A DNA stretch of 64,000 bases from Gammaproteobacteria bacterium UBA5078. GTDB lineage: Bacteria; Pseudomonadota; Gammaproteobacteria; Pseudomonadales; Pseudohongiellaceae. A program made the translations under genes and the position numbers. The stretch is taken from positions 1-64,000 of the forward strand of contig DIAM01000007.1 of assembly GCA_002416505.1 (NCBI GenBank), in the 5' to 3' direction. Position 1 is the first letter of the stretch. The number at the start of each line of letters is the position of its first letter. This document shows positions 15,505-24,702 of the stretch, one piece after another. The notes below the pieces were generated by a model. It made no database searches, was not told the origin of the DNA, and worked only from the letters and a program-made list of their open reading frames with translations.

Positions 15505-16218
15505 ATTATCTCCATCGTCGGCACGCAACATGTCATGGAATAATACGCCGGCCTGCGTTCTATTGATGACGCCCAGCTTGCGCAAAATGGCGGAGACATG
15601 CTGTTTTATCGTGGTCTCTTGCACGTCCAGCTCGAAGGCGATTTGCTTGTTGAGTAGGCCATCGGCGATACACCGCAGCACCTTGAATTGCTGTGGCGTT
15701 AGTTGGCTAAGCTTGTGGGCGAAATCCTGGTGTAATGAATTTTTCTGGACCGATACGGCGCTCTGCAGATGAGCGGGCAGCCAGTTGTCGCCACCCAACA
15801 CGGTCTCCACTGCGCTGATAATATCGGGCATCGGTGCGGATTTAGGCACATAGGCGCTAGCGCCGAAACTCATCGCTCGCTCTACGACATGCAGTTGTTC
15901 GTTGGCGGACACGATGACAACCAAGATGTCGGGGAATTGATTGCGGATCGCGGTGAGGCCTGTCAGGCCCTGATTGCCCGGCATATTGAGGTCGAGGAAT
16001 ACCAACTCAATCTGCGGATGTTGCAGCAGCAGTGCCAGCAGGGCATCGAAACTCTCCGCCTCTAGTACATCGCCCTTTAGCGTCGCCGCTAGTGCGTGTC
16101 TCAGCGCGGAGCGGAACAGGGGATGATCATCAGCAATAATGACTTTGGCAAGCGTCGCGCTCTCGGCAGGTGTTGAGCTCTTGGTCATGGTAACGCGAAG
16201 GTCCGATAGAGAGAACAT
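15481..16218 (-). CDS. crbR: LuxR/NarL-family response regulator, CrbR/ErdR type, 245 aa
   Basis: An N-terminal receiver domain (IIADDHPLFR, phospho-acceptor Asp76 in FLDLNMPG, Lys in YVPKSAP) is joined to a C-terminal NarL/LuxR helix-turn-helix (LTPQQFKVLRCIADGLLNKQIA, ETTIKQHVSAILRKL). It faces the hybrid kinase tail to tail and the coding ends overlap, the same pairing seen for CrbS-CrbR and MxtR-ErdR. It should bind DNA upstream of acetate genes when phosphorylated. ATG 16188 would drop ten residues and is a possible alternative start; neither has a strong ribosome-binding site. Confidence 0.85.
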   Translation of the reverse strand: MFSLSDLRVTMTKSSTPAESATLAKVIIADDHPLFRSALRHALAATLKGDVLEAESFDALLALLLQHPQIELVFLDLNMPGNQGLTGLTAIRNQFPDILVVIVSANEQLHVVERAMSFGASAYVPKSAPMPDIISAVETVLGGDNWLPAHLQSAVSVQKNSLHQDFAHKLSQLTPQQFKVLRCIADGLLNKQIAFELDVQETTIKQHVSAILRKLGVINRTQAGVLFHDMLRADDGDNLAESNAL

Positions 16219-16352
16219 CGATTCTATACCTAATACAGGCCAATAAAAATGCCACCATCACAACCGCGATGGTGGCACATGCTTTGAGAGATAATCCGTC
16301 TACCACTCAGGATGGCTGTAGCCGCAATTCTCTTGCGATCGACGCTACCGGC

Positions 16353-18644
16353 TTATCTGCCTAGACGATAGCCCAGCGACAAGCTGACAGTGCGCGGGGC
16401 GCCGTAGTAGCCAATCAGTGTGGTATCGCCACCTAAGCCTGGGGCATAGCCATTGGGTAGTGACGCATCGGCGGCACCCAAGAAGGCGTAATTGCCTACG
16501 AGGAATTCCTCATCCGTTAAGTTTTTGCCATGTAGCCCTAGCGTCATCTTGCCGTCAGAGCTGGTCCAGCGCACGCCGAGGTTAAAGATGCCATAAGCGT
16601 CCTGCTCCAACACATTGCCCAGTTCGGTCAGGCTGTAGTCGCTACGGTAGCTGTAGTTACCGGTGAAGACGACGTCTCCGTTAGTAATGGGCATGTCGTA
16701 ATTGAAGCCGACGTTGATAGTCTGTTCCGGGGTGTTGGTGATGGCGAAGTTATCGGTGATATCAATCGGATTCAGATTGGCATCATAGCTTCTTACGTTC
16801 TTGAAATTAGCATCGATTAAACCCACATTGCCGAACAGTGACAGGTTCTGTCCCGCGATCCAGGTAGCCTCAAACTCCAGACCCTTGGCATCGGATTGGC
16901 CCACATTGCCTAGGCGCTGATTGAGTGCGGCGGCGTTGCTAGGGTCGGGCACAACGGTGATGTATTGACGGTCCTTGTGATCGAGCATAAAGGCCGCCGC
17001 ATTCAAGCGGAAGGTCGATGTCAGGTCGGTCTTGATACCCACTTCGTAGGATTCCACGTCCTCGGGATTCGCGGCTGGTTCGGCGCGCTCGGCACGCGGG
17101 TTGAAGGTGCCCGATTTGAAGCCTTCACTGTAGCTGGCATAGACCATGGTGTCGGCGGTGGCTTGATACTCAACGCTGATGCGTGGAGTGACTTTCGACC
17201 AGTCGGCGCTGTCATCCAATACGATGGGGGTGCCCACGGTTGCACCGCGAACATAGCCTGGTACCCAACCCGTTTCCGGGTAGACGGTGGCGAAGATCAA
17301 GCCATTGCGGACCACGGAGTCTTTCTCGTCTTTAGTGTAACGAATACCACCACTCACGCTCCACTGATCATTCAGGCGATAGGTGCCGTCAACGTACACT
17401 GCAGTGCTCTTGCTATTGCTGCAGCCCGACACTTCGCGGGTCAGCCCAGGCAGCCCCAGCGATTGCCCCAGCCTCTCCAGAATAGCGTCAAATGTCCCAC
17501 ATGACTCCGAGTCGAAGTAGTATAGGCCCGAGACTAAGTTGAAGTTGTCGGCGCGGTAGTTCAGCTGAAATTCCTGAGTGAACCATTCGTCATCATAGAT
17601 TGCGGGCACATCAAAAATGCGCAGCGGCGTATTGTCAAAATCGATACTCACTGGCGAGTAGTTTTCGCGCTGCGAGGTAATCGATTTTAGCGTCATTGAG
17701 TCATTCAGATCCCACTCAACGGTCAGGTTCATGCCTTCGGTCTCCACCTTGTTCTCGGTGGGCATGCTGGTGTAGGAGTCGTAGATGCTGCTTGGCACAG
17801 GTGCCTGATTGGTCAACAGGCTCGGCAACAGGCGATAGCCGCCTTTTGAGTTGGAGCTGTCTTCGGTCTTGTCGTATCCAAACTGCACGAAGATATTGTC
17901 GGTCGGCGTATATTCCGCGGTGATTCGATAAGCCTGCAGGTCTTTGTTGTAGTTCTCCGTATCCTGACCGGCTAGGTCGCTGACCAAGAACTTACCGAAT
18001 CCATCGCGTGTCAGCTTGGCGTAGCCAAAACCTAAATAGAAATCATCGCTCACAGGGACTTGGCCGACTAGCTTGAGATCGCGCTGACCGTATGTGCCCG
18101 CGGTGACGGTGGTCGCTAGGTCCGCTTCTCCGGTCATGCGTTGCGTCACATATTTCAACGCACCACCCACGGTATTCTTGCCGTATAGAGTGCCCTGCGG
18201 TCCACGCAGCACCTCGACGCGTTGGATGTTGAGGATATCCAGCACCGCACCTTGTGGACGGGCGATATAGACGTCGTCGATGTAAATACCGACACCGGAC
18301 TCATAGCCCCACAATGGATCTTCTTGGCCCACGCCGCGGATGAACGCGGTCAGAGTAGAGTTGGTGGCGCGGCTTTCCTGAAGAGTCGTATTGGGAGAGA
18401 ACTGCTGAACCTCGAGTATCGTCTCTATGCCACGCTCTGCGATATCGTTCGCGCCCAGAGAGGTTACCGCCAAGGGCACGCGCTGCATATTCTCGACCGT
18501 GCGGCGCGCCGTGACTTCTATGCTTTCCAGAATGCGGCCTTCCGGTTCTCTGGTCTCCTGCGCCTGTGCGGGGAATGCAAAACCACCGATGGCCGCCGAC
18601 ACCGCCATTGCGCAGGTTGAATACTTAAATTTGGTCTGTTTCAT
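16353..18644 (-). CDS. TonB-dependent outer-membrane receptor, 763 aa
   Basis: A signal peptide (residues 1 to about 28, ending in PAQAQ) is followed by a TonB-box-like ESIEVTARR, a plug domain (VPLAVTSL, IRGVGQ, GVGIYIDDVYI, RVEVLRGPQGTLYGKNTVGG) and a 22-strand-type barrel, ending in the usual aromatic or hydrophobic terminal strand (VSLSLGYRLGR). It imports a bulky substrate across the outer membrane. The subfamily with FIRGVGQ and DDVYIARPQGA is common in marine proteobacteria and often takes up plant or lipid-like compounds; the actual substrate is unknown. ATG 18644 (GGGGAG upstream) is chosen. It is divergent from a permease-ligase-hydrolase operon, which may use the imported compound. 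Confidence 0.88.
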   Translation of the reverse strand: MKQTKFKYSTCAMAVSAAIGGFAFPAQAQETREPEGRILESIEVTARRTVENMQRVPLAVTSLGANDIAERGIETILEVQQFSPNTTLQESRATNSTLTAFIRGVGQEDPLWGYESGVGIYIDDVYIARPQGAVLDILNIQRVEVLRGPQGTLYGKNTVGGALKYVTQRMTGEADLATTVTAGTYGQRDLKLVGQVPVSDDFYLGFGYAKLTRDGFGKFLVSDLAGQDTENYNKDLQAYRITAEYTPTDNIFVQFGYDKTEDSSNSKGGYRLLPSLLTNQAPVPSSIYDSYTSMPTENKVETEGMNLTVEWDLNDSMTLKSITSQRENYSPVSIDFDNTPLRIFDVPAIYDDEWFTQEFQLNYRADNFNLVSGLYYFDSESCGTFDAILERLGQSLGLPGLTREVSGCSNSKSTAVYVDGTYRLNDQWSVSGGIRYTKDEKDSVVRNGLIFATVYPETGWVPGYVRGATVGTPIVLDDSADWSKVTPRISVEYQATADTMVYASYSEGFKSGTFNPRAERAEPAANPEDVESYEVGIKTDLTSTFRLNAAAFMLDHKDRQYITVVPDPSNAAALNQRLGNVGQSDAKGLEFEATWIAGQNLSLFGNVGLIDANFKNVRSYDANLNPIDITDNFAITNTPEQTINVGFNYDMPITNGDVVFTGNYSYRSDYSLTELGNVLEQDAYGIFNLGVRWTSSDGKMTLGLHGKNLTDEEFLVGNYAFLGAADASLPNGYAPGLGGDTTLIGYYGAPRTVSLSLGYRLGR

Positions 18645-18793
18645 AACTTGAGCTCCCCGTGGAATTTTTATTAGCTGGCAGACACCATACCCCAAGGCAG
18701 TCTTGATGTGACCTGTACCATAGTACTATGGGTTGCGCCGCGTCATTCGTGAACAATGGCCTCTCTAAGAATAATGAGCCAAAGAGGGTCGTC

Positions 18794-20098
18794 ATGTCGG
18801 ACGTAGTTAGTTTAGTTGGCCTAATCGGCGGCCTCACACTGCTTATAGTGCTCACCCTGCGCGGTTGGAATCTGTTCATCAGCGCCCCCATCTGTTCACT
18901 CATCGTGGCGCTGACCAGCGCAATACCGATTTTTCAGGAAGAGATTAATTTCGTTCAGAGTTATATGTCCGGTTTCACCAGTTTCGTCGCCTCATGGTTC
19001 TTCATGTTCTTGCTGGGCTCTATCTTCGGCAAATTCATGGAAGACACCGGTGCCGCAGACAGCGTCGCGAGCTGGATTACTGGGAAAGTGGGCAAGCAGC
19101 GAGCTGTGTTGGCCGTGGTCATTGCCTGCGCTGTATTGACCTATGGCGGCGTTAGCTTGTTCGTGGTGGCGTTCGCGGTTTACCCCATGGCGTTGAGTCT
19201 GTTCAAGGAAGCCAACCTGCCACGCCGTTTCATCCCGGCTGCTCTGGCTTTCGGCTCGGTTACATTTACCATGACCTCGGCAGGCTCACCGGAGATCCAG
19301 AACTGGATTCCCATGGAGTATCTGGGCACAACACCCTATGCGGCTTGGAGGGTCAGCCTAGTGGTTGCCATCTTCATGGCCATATTCGGATACTGGTGGC
19401 TGCAACGCATCATCGGCGCCGCCATGAGCAGAGGAGAGAGTTTTCAGGCCAGAGCTACCGACCCACAACTACTGGAGCGCCGACTTCCCCATCCCGCCAC
19501 TGGGATGCTGCCATTAGTAGTAGTTCTGGCACTTTCGTTTTTCTATCATGACACGCTGCAGCAGAACGCGCTGATTGTCGCGCTGCTCGGTGGGGTGTTG
19601 ACGCTGATGGCTATCAACTGGTCCTACTTCACCGATATCCAGATAGCCCTTGGTCACGCCACAACCGGTGCCCTAATTGCCATAGGCAATACCGCAGCCG
19701 TCGTCGGTTTCGGCGGCGTGGCGCGGATTACCCCGGCATTCGACATAGCGGTGCTCGCTGTGACTTCGTTGCCAGGCAATGAATTGCTCGGCGCGGCCGT
19801 CGCCGTAAGCGCCATCGCCGGCCTAACCGGATCGGCATCTGGCGGGCAGGTGATCGCACTTCCTGCGGTGGCACCTCATTATCTCGACCTAGGTGTCAAT
19901 CCTGAGCAACTGCACCGAGTCGTCGCCATCTCATCGGGCGCGCTAGATTCGCTGCCCCACAATGGCTATGTAGTTACCACCATACGCGGCATCTGCAATG
20001 AGTCGCACATGGATGCGTACTGGGCTGTCGGCGCGGTAACCGTCGTGGTGCCGCTGATGGGGCTAACTCTCGCGCTGCTGCTGTTCAATTTTTTCTGA
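18794..20098 (+). CDS. GntP-family permease, 434 aa
   Basis: This is a polytopic inner-membrane transporter of the gluconate/H+ symporter (GntP) family. About twelve hydrophobic helices are visible, with the family's FMFLLGSIFGKFMEDTGAA and GLTGSASGGQ motifs. Members move hydroxy acids such as gluconate or hydroxybutyrate-like compounds. ATG 18794 with AGAGGG seven bases upstream is used; the longer frame from 18728 has no support. It begins an operon with an acyl-CoA ligase and a MetX-like hydrolase, so the cargo is probably an organic acid that is then activated with CoA. Confidence 0.82.
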   Translation: MSDVVSLVGLIGGLTLLIVLTLRGWNLFISAPICSLIVALTSAIPIFQEEINFVQSYMSGFTSFVASWFFMFLLGSIFGKFMEDTGAADSVASWITGKVGKQRAVLAVVIACAVLTYGGVSLFVVAFAVYPMALSLFKEANLPRRFIPAALAFGSVTFTMTSAGSPEIQNWIPMEYLGTTPYAAWRVSLVVAIFMAIFGYWWLQRIIGAAMSRGESFQARATDPQLLERRLPHPATGMLPLVVVLALSFFYHDTLQQNALIVALLGGVLTLMAINWSYFTDIQIALGHATTGALIAIGNTAAVVGFGGVARITPAFDIAVLAVTSLPGNELLGAAVAVSAIAGLTGSASGGQVIALPAVAPHYLDLGVNPEQLHRVVAISSGALDSLPHNGYVVTTIRGICNESHMDAYWAVGAVTVVVPLMGLTLALLLFNFF

Positions 20099-20137
20099 AG
20101 CAAACCAAAGAAACCGAATTACCCGCAGGAGATGTAC

Positions 20138-21757
20138 ATGCTCGCGAATATGATGGACACGCAACTATTGATCATTGATCTTCTGCGCCATGCCTGTAAC
20201 CGCCATCCGTCACAAGTAGTCGTTTCACGCCGCCTCGAAGGTGATATTCATCGCAGCAGTTACGCACAAATCTGGCAGCGTAGCAGCCAGCTGGCGCATG
20301 CTCTGAATGCACTCGGCGTAAAGCCGGGCGACTGCATCGCCTCGATGGCCTGGAATACACACCGCCATATGGAATTGTATTACGCCGTCTCCGGTATCGG
20401 TGCGGTACTGCATACCGTCAACCCTCGTCTCTTCAGTGAGCAGCTCGAGTACATTATCAATCATGCCGAGGATCAGTATGTTTTTGTGGACCTGTCCTTC
20501 GTCGAGCTACTGGAGCCGTTGCGAGACAAATTGACGAGCGTGAAAGGGTTTATCGTCATGACCGATCTGGCGCATATGCCCGAGACCTCGCTCGCTCCCC
20601 TGTATTGTTTCGAGCAGCTGCTGGAGACGCAAGCGAGCGACTATGCCTGGCCTAGCTTCGACGAGAATAGCGCTGCCGCACTTTGTTATACCTCGGGTAC
20701 AACGGGCAATCCTAAGGGCGTGTTGTACTCTCATCGCGCAATGGTGTTGCACGCACAGGCCACCGCCTCAAAGGAACTCCTGGATCTGAGGCCGGACACC
20801 GTGCTGCTGGCCATGGTGGCGATGTATCACGCGGGCGCTTGGGGCGCACCCTATGCGGCCCCGCTTGCTGGCTGCAAACTGGTGTTGCCTGGTGCGGGCA
20901 TGGATGGCGCTAGTATGTCGGAACTGATCGAGAGTGAAGGCGTGACGGTAGGCTTAGGCGTTCCTACCATCTGGCTAACTCTGCACAACTATTGGTCCGA
21001 TAGGAATGTGCGCGACACCAGCTTAGAGCGCGTTTGCGTCGGTGGCGCGGCTTCCCCCTTAGGCATGGTTAAGCTGTATCAAGAGCGTTATGGCATCTAT
21101 TGGCAACCTATATGGGGCATGACTGAGACTGGCCCCTTGGCAACGTCCTTGCCGGCAACTGCGCAGATAATGGCGCTGCCCTTGCCCGAGAGGTATCAGC
21201 AACAGACCTCCGCAGGATGGGCTGCGTTTGGCGTAGAGATGGCATTGTTTGATGCAGACGATCAACGTGTCTGCCATGATGGTGTGGCCACCGGTGAGCT
21301 GCGTGTGCGTGGCCCATGGATCAGTTCCCAATATTATAAGAATGATGATCTTAGTGCGTTCCCCGACGGCTGGTTGGCCACGGGGGATATAGCGGTGATC
21401 GCTCCTAGCGGCATCTTGAGGGTAGTCGACCGCAAGAAAGATGTCATAAAAAGTGGCGGGGAATGGATCAGCTCCCTAGAGATCGAAAATATCGTCAGCC
21501 AACACCCGCTGGTGAATGAATGCACAGTGATTGCTGCCAAGCATGCGAAATGGGATGAGCGCCCTGTGCTGATAGTGGTGTCAAACAAGGACGCCACACT
21601 GTCCCACGAGGAAATCCTAGGTTTCCTAGACGGCAAGATTGCGCATTGGTGGAAGCCAGACCAGACGATTTTCATCGCCGAACTGCCCAAGACGGGTACC
21701 GGCAAAGTGTTGAAGAACGAACTGCGGGAACGCTATGCTCATGTGCTCGCGCCGTGA
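20138..21757 (+). CDS. AMP-dependent acyl-CoA synthetase, 539 aa
   Basis: This adenylate-forming ligase activates a carboxylic acid with ATP and CoA. Motifs are present in order: the P-loop-like YTSGTTGNPKG near residue 184, a WGMTETGP region, GWLATGDIA, and the hinge RVVDRKKDVIKSGGEWIS with PKTGTGKVLK at the end carrying the catalytic lysine. The sequence is close to the medium/long-chain fatty-acid ligase type (AlkK-like). AGGAG at 20127-20131 sits six bases before ATG 20138, which decides that start over 20132. It is 39 bp behind the permease. The natural substrate is unknown. Confidence 0.88.
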   Translation: MLANMMDTQLLIIDLLRHACNRHPSQVVVSRRLEGDIHRSSYAQIWQRSSQLAHALNALGVKPGDCIASMAWNTHRHMELYYAVSGIGAVLHTVNPRLFSEQLEYIINHAEDQYVFVDLSFVELLEPLRDKLTSVKGFIVMTDLAHMPETSLAPLYCFEQLLETQASDYAWPSFDENSAAALCYTSGTTGNPKGVLYSHRAMVLHAQATASKELLDLRPDTVLLAMVAMYHAGAWGAPYAAPLAGCKLVLPGAGMDGASMSELIESEGVTVGLGVPTIWLTLHNYWSDRNVRDTSLERVCVGGAASPLGMVKLYQERYGIYWQPIWGMTETGPLATSLPATAQIMALPLPERYQQQTSAGWAAFGVEMALFDADDQRVCHDGVATGELRVRGPWISSQYYKNDDLSAFPDGWLATGDIAVIAPSGILRVVDRKKDVIKSGGEWISSLEIENIVSQHPLVNECTVIAAKHAKWDERPVLIVVSNKDATLSHEEILGFLDGKIAHWWKPDQTIFIAELPKTGTGKVLKNELRERYAHVLAP

Positions 21758-21810
21758 ATATTGACCGGCTGGCTAATACCGGCTCTGCAAATCGCAGAAG
21801 GAAACAGATC

Positions 21811-23010
21811 ATGTTGAATCTTAAAAAACTTGTAATTCCTGCCATGTTCGCGTTGTTGCAGGGGGCGTGTATGTCCTCCTCGCAGGCGCAGGACTCCATA
21901 GGGCTGGTCGAGAAGCAGGTATTTAGCAGCCAAAATTTCGCGACCTACAATGGGCAGCAGATAGCGGAAGTTAGAGTTGGCTGGGAAGCTTATGGTGAGC
22001 TTAACGCGGCTAAAGACAATGTTATTCTGATCACCCATTTCTTCTCAGGCAATAGCCATGCCGCTGGGCGTTACACGAGCGCCGATGCGCTGCCGGGTTA
22101 CTGGGACGCGATCATCGGTCCGGGCAAGGCGATCGACACCGACGCTTACTATGTGATCAGTTCGGACACGCTGGTAAATCAGGAGCCCTACAATCCGCTG
22201 GTGACCACGACTGGTCCCGCCACCATCAATCCGGCTACTGGGTCGCCATACGCGCTAGATTTTCCGGTAGTGACGATTCGTGATTTCGTGAATGTGCAGA
22301 AGGCGTTGCTAGATAGCCTAGGCGTGGCAAGTTTGCACGCTGTGGTCGGAGCATCCATGGGGTCGCTACAGGCACTAGACTGGGCCGCAGCCTATCCGGA
22401 GTTCGTTGAACGAGTCATTTCGGTGATTGGCGCGGGCGCAGTTGATCCATGGACAATCGCCTCATTGCAACAGTGGGCCAATCCCATTATCGCCGACCCG
22501 AACTGGAATCAAGGCAACTACTATTCTGGGGAGGCGCCCACCGCTGGGCTGCGTCAGGCGCTGGGCATGGTCACCCTGCAGGCGATGCACCCGCAGATAT
22601 TCAATCAAGTTTACGCAAGCAGCAGCGCGCGCGAGACGGCGCCCTTGCACGATATCCGTGCGAACTTCAGCGTTGTCAATCTGCTCAATGCGGCGGCCCA
22701 GGCGCGCACTACCTTCGCCGACGCTAACCATCTACTGTATCTAGTCCGGGCCAATCAGTTGTTCATGGCAGGCTTTGCGGAGAACCTAAGGGCCGGGCTG
22801 AGTCCGATCAGCGCCAAGACTCTTTTCCTACCCTCGGCCAATGACCTATTGCTGCAGCCCTATCTCGCGCAAGAGGCGCATCGAACTCTGCAAGAGCTCG
22901 GCAAGGAAAGCTACTATGAAGAGATCGAAGGCCCGTGGGGACACTTAAATGGCGTCTATATGTTGGAGCAGAAATCCGCATTGATTAGAGAGTTCTTGAG
23001 CGCACAGTAA
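21811..23010 (+). CDS. exported MetX-like alpha/beta hydrolase, 399 aa
   Basis: An alpha/beta-hydrolase of the homoserine O-acetyltransferase (MetX) superfamily. The nucleophile is Ser182 in GASMGSLQALDW, where true MetX has GGSMGG, with Asp in LPSANDLLLQ and His in PWGHLNG. An N-terminal hydrophobic segment with a nearby cysteine (ALLQGAC) and a later SSSQAQ suggests export, unlike cytoplasmic MetX, so methionine synthesis is unlikely. Probable roles are hydrolysis or acyl transfer on an ester or lactone for the upstream ligase and permease. ATG 21811 follows AAGGA and lies after the ligase stop. Confidence 0.78.
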   Translation: MLNLKKLVIPAMFALLQGACMSSSQAQDSIGLVEKQVFSSQNFATYNGQQIAEVRVGWEAYGELNAAKDNVILITHFFSGNSHAAGRYTSADALPGYWDAIIGPGKAIDTDAYYVISSDTLVNQEPYNPLVTTTGPATINPATGSPYALDFPVVTIRDFVNVQKALLDSLGVASLHAVVGASMGSLQALDWAAAYPEFVERVISVIGAGAVDPWTIASLQQWANPIIADPNWNQGNYYSGEAPTAGLRQALGMVTLQAMHPQIFNQVYASSSARETAPLHDIRANFSVVNLLNAAAQARTTFADANHLLYLVRANQLFMAGFAENLRAGLSPISAKTLFLPSANDLLLQPYLAQEAHRTLQELGKESYYEEIEGPWGHLNGVYMLEQKSALIREFLSAQ

Positions 23011-23120
23011 CGCTCATTGGTCTTGCCGTCTCCCGTTCCTAGGCTTAAGCCTTCCGAGAACTCTAGGCAAGGAATACGCGCGGCGCCGCACTGCTAGCCC
23101 AGGCAATAAACCTAGATCTG

Positions 23121-23148
23121 AGAACCCGCTACGGCGGGTTTTCTTTTG
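23121..23148 (+). terminator. rho-independent terminator
   Basis: The stem AACCCGC/GCGGGTT, with loop TACG, is followed by TTCTTTT. It lies after the MetX-like gene and ends the permease-ligase-hydrolase operon. Confidence 0.75.
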
Positions 23149-23241
23149 CCTCAAAAACAGAACAGGCAAGGTGCGCGCAACCAGGAAGCAATGTGATACT
23201 CTCGGTGTTTTGTTTTGAATACCATCTTCGGGAATGCAAGC

Positions 23242-24693
23242 ATGAATGAGTTGTTTAACCAGATCAATGCGATCGTCTGGAGTCCAGCGCTGGTCTTTCT
23301 GTGTCTAGGCGCGGGCTTGTATTTCTCGGTGCGATCACGCTTCTTACAGCTGCGCCACTTCAAGGAGATGGTGCGCTTGATCTTTCAGGGCAAGGTCTCC
23401 GAGACTGGCATCTCGCCTTTTCAGGCGCTAAGCATGACGCTCGCGGGTCGCGTAGGCACCGGCAATATCGCGGGAGTGGCAACTGCCATTACCTTCGGGG
23501 GGCCAGGAGCCTTGTTTTGGATGTGGGTAGTCGCCTTCCTCGGTGCCAGCTCAGCCTTCGTGGAGTCGACACTCGGGCAGATCTATAAGGAGAAAATAAA
23601 CGGTGAATATCGCGGCGGACCGGCCTTCTATATTGAGAAGGGTCTGGGCATGAAGCGTTACGCATGGGTATTCGCCTTTACCACAATTATCTCCTGTGGA
23701 TTGTTGCTCCCCGGTGTTCAGGCGAACGCGATTGCCGCTAGCGTCAGTACCGCTTTTCAGATTGATACGACCATCACCGCGGTGGTTTTAGCCGCGTTGC
23801 TTGCCTTCATCATCTTTGGAGGCCTGCGTCGCATTGCGCTTTTCGCCTCCACCGTGGTGCCATTCATGGCGATCGCCTATATAGCGGTGGCGATGTTTAT
23901 CATCCTCATCAACATCGATTTGGTCCCCCACATGTTCTGGTTGATCGTGAGCAGTGCGCTCGGCTTCGATTCTGCTTTCGGGGCAATCTTAGGACTCGCG
24001 ATCATGTGGGGCGTGCGCCGCGGTGTGTACTCCAACGAGGCTGGGCAGGGTACTGCTCCTCACGCCTCTTCGGCGGCATCCGTCAGCCACCCGGCTAAGC
24101 AGGGCCTGGTGCAGGCGTTCTCTGTCTATGTCGATACCCTATTCGTGTGTTCATCTACGGGCTTCATGCTCTTGATCACCGGCCTATACAATGTGGAGTC
24201 AGCCACTGGCGAGGCAATGTACACGGGCGTGGTGGGTGTGGGGGCAGGGCCGGGCTATGTGCAAGCGGCGCTAGAGGGTTTGATGCCGGGTATCGGCAAT
24301 ATCTTCGTCGCAGTAGCCTTATTCTTCTTCGCGTTTACGACCATTCTCGCTTACTACTATATTGCCGAAACCAATGTCAGCTATATCAACCGCGTGGTCG
24401 CCCGTCCTTGGCTGAGCACCGTGTTGAAGTTCGCGCTAATCGCGGCGGTAGTATATGGGACTGTCAATACAGCAGACCTAGCGTGGGGCTTGGGCGATAC
24501 GGGCGTCGGCCTGATGGCCTGGCTGAATATCTTCGCCATCTTGATGCTGCAGAAACCCGCGTTCAAATGCCTCGCAGACTACGAGGCACAGAAGGCACAG
24601 GGACTAGATCCGGTGTTCCACCCTAGCGCACTAGGCATCGAAAATGCCGACTACTGGATCGAGCGCCTAGAGGCGCAGGAGAGTATAGAGTAG
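23242..24693 (+). CDS. AGCS-family Na+/alanine (or glycine) symporter, 483 aa
   Basis: This is an inner-membrane secondary transporter of the alanine-or-glycine:cation symporter family. The signatures are GTGNIAGVATAITFGGPGALFWMW, split here by the reader into its GTGNIAG core and FGGPGA part, then IMWGVRRGVYSNEAGQG and AFTTILAYYYIAE. About eleven helices are visible, the usual number. It takes up small neutral amino acids with sodium. ATG 23242 is preferred because the TTG frame start at 23215 is not supported. No glycine-riboswitch-like structure is seen upstream. It converges on a secreted esterase gene. Confidence 0.88.
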   Translation: MNELFNQINAIVWSPALVFLCLGAGLYFSVRSRFLQLRHFKEMVRLIFQGKVSETGISPFQALSMTLAGRVGTGNIAGVATAITFGGPGALFWMWVVAFLGASSAFVESTLGQIYKEKINGEYRGGPAFYIEKGLGMKRYAWVFAFTTIISCGLLLPGVQANAIAASVSTAFQIDTTITAVVLAALLAFIIFGGLRRIALFASTVVPFMAIAYIAVAMFIILINIDLVPHMFWLIVSSALGFDSAFGAILGLAIMWGVRRGVYSNEAGQGTAPHASSAASVSHPAKQGLVQAFSVYVDTLFVCSSTGFMLLITGLYNVESATGEAMYTGVVGVGAGPGYVQAALEGLMPGIGNIFVAVALFFFAFTTILAYYYIAETNVSYINRVVARPWLSTVLKFALIAAVVYGTVNTADLAWGLGDTGVGLMAWLNIFAILMLQKPAFKCLADYEAQKAQGLDPVFHPSALGIENADYWIERLEAQESIE

Positions 24694-24702
24694 ATTGGGG
24701 TG

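Noticed and set aside
16965..17504. Plus-strand 179-codon frame
   Set aside because: It is the antisense shadow of the TonB receptor gene with no ribosome-binding site.
21811..23010. Homoserine O-acetyltransferase (metX)
   Set aside because: The fold fits, but the GGSMGG motif is replaced by GASMGS and an export signal is present, so I call it only MetX-like.
23011..23241. Glycine riboswitch ahead of the AGCS symporter
   Set aside because: No tandem GGAGAG-type aptamer structure is visible; only the upstream operon's terminator is there.
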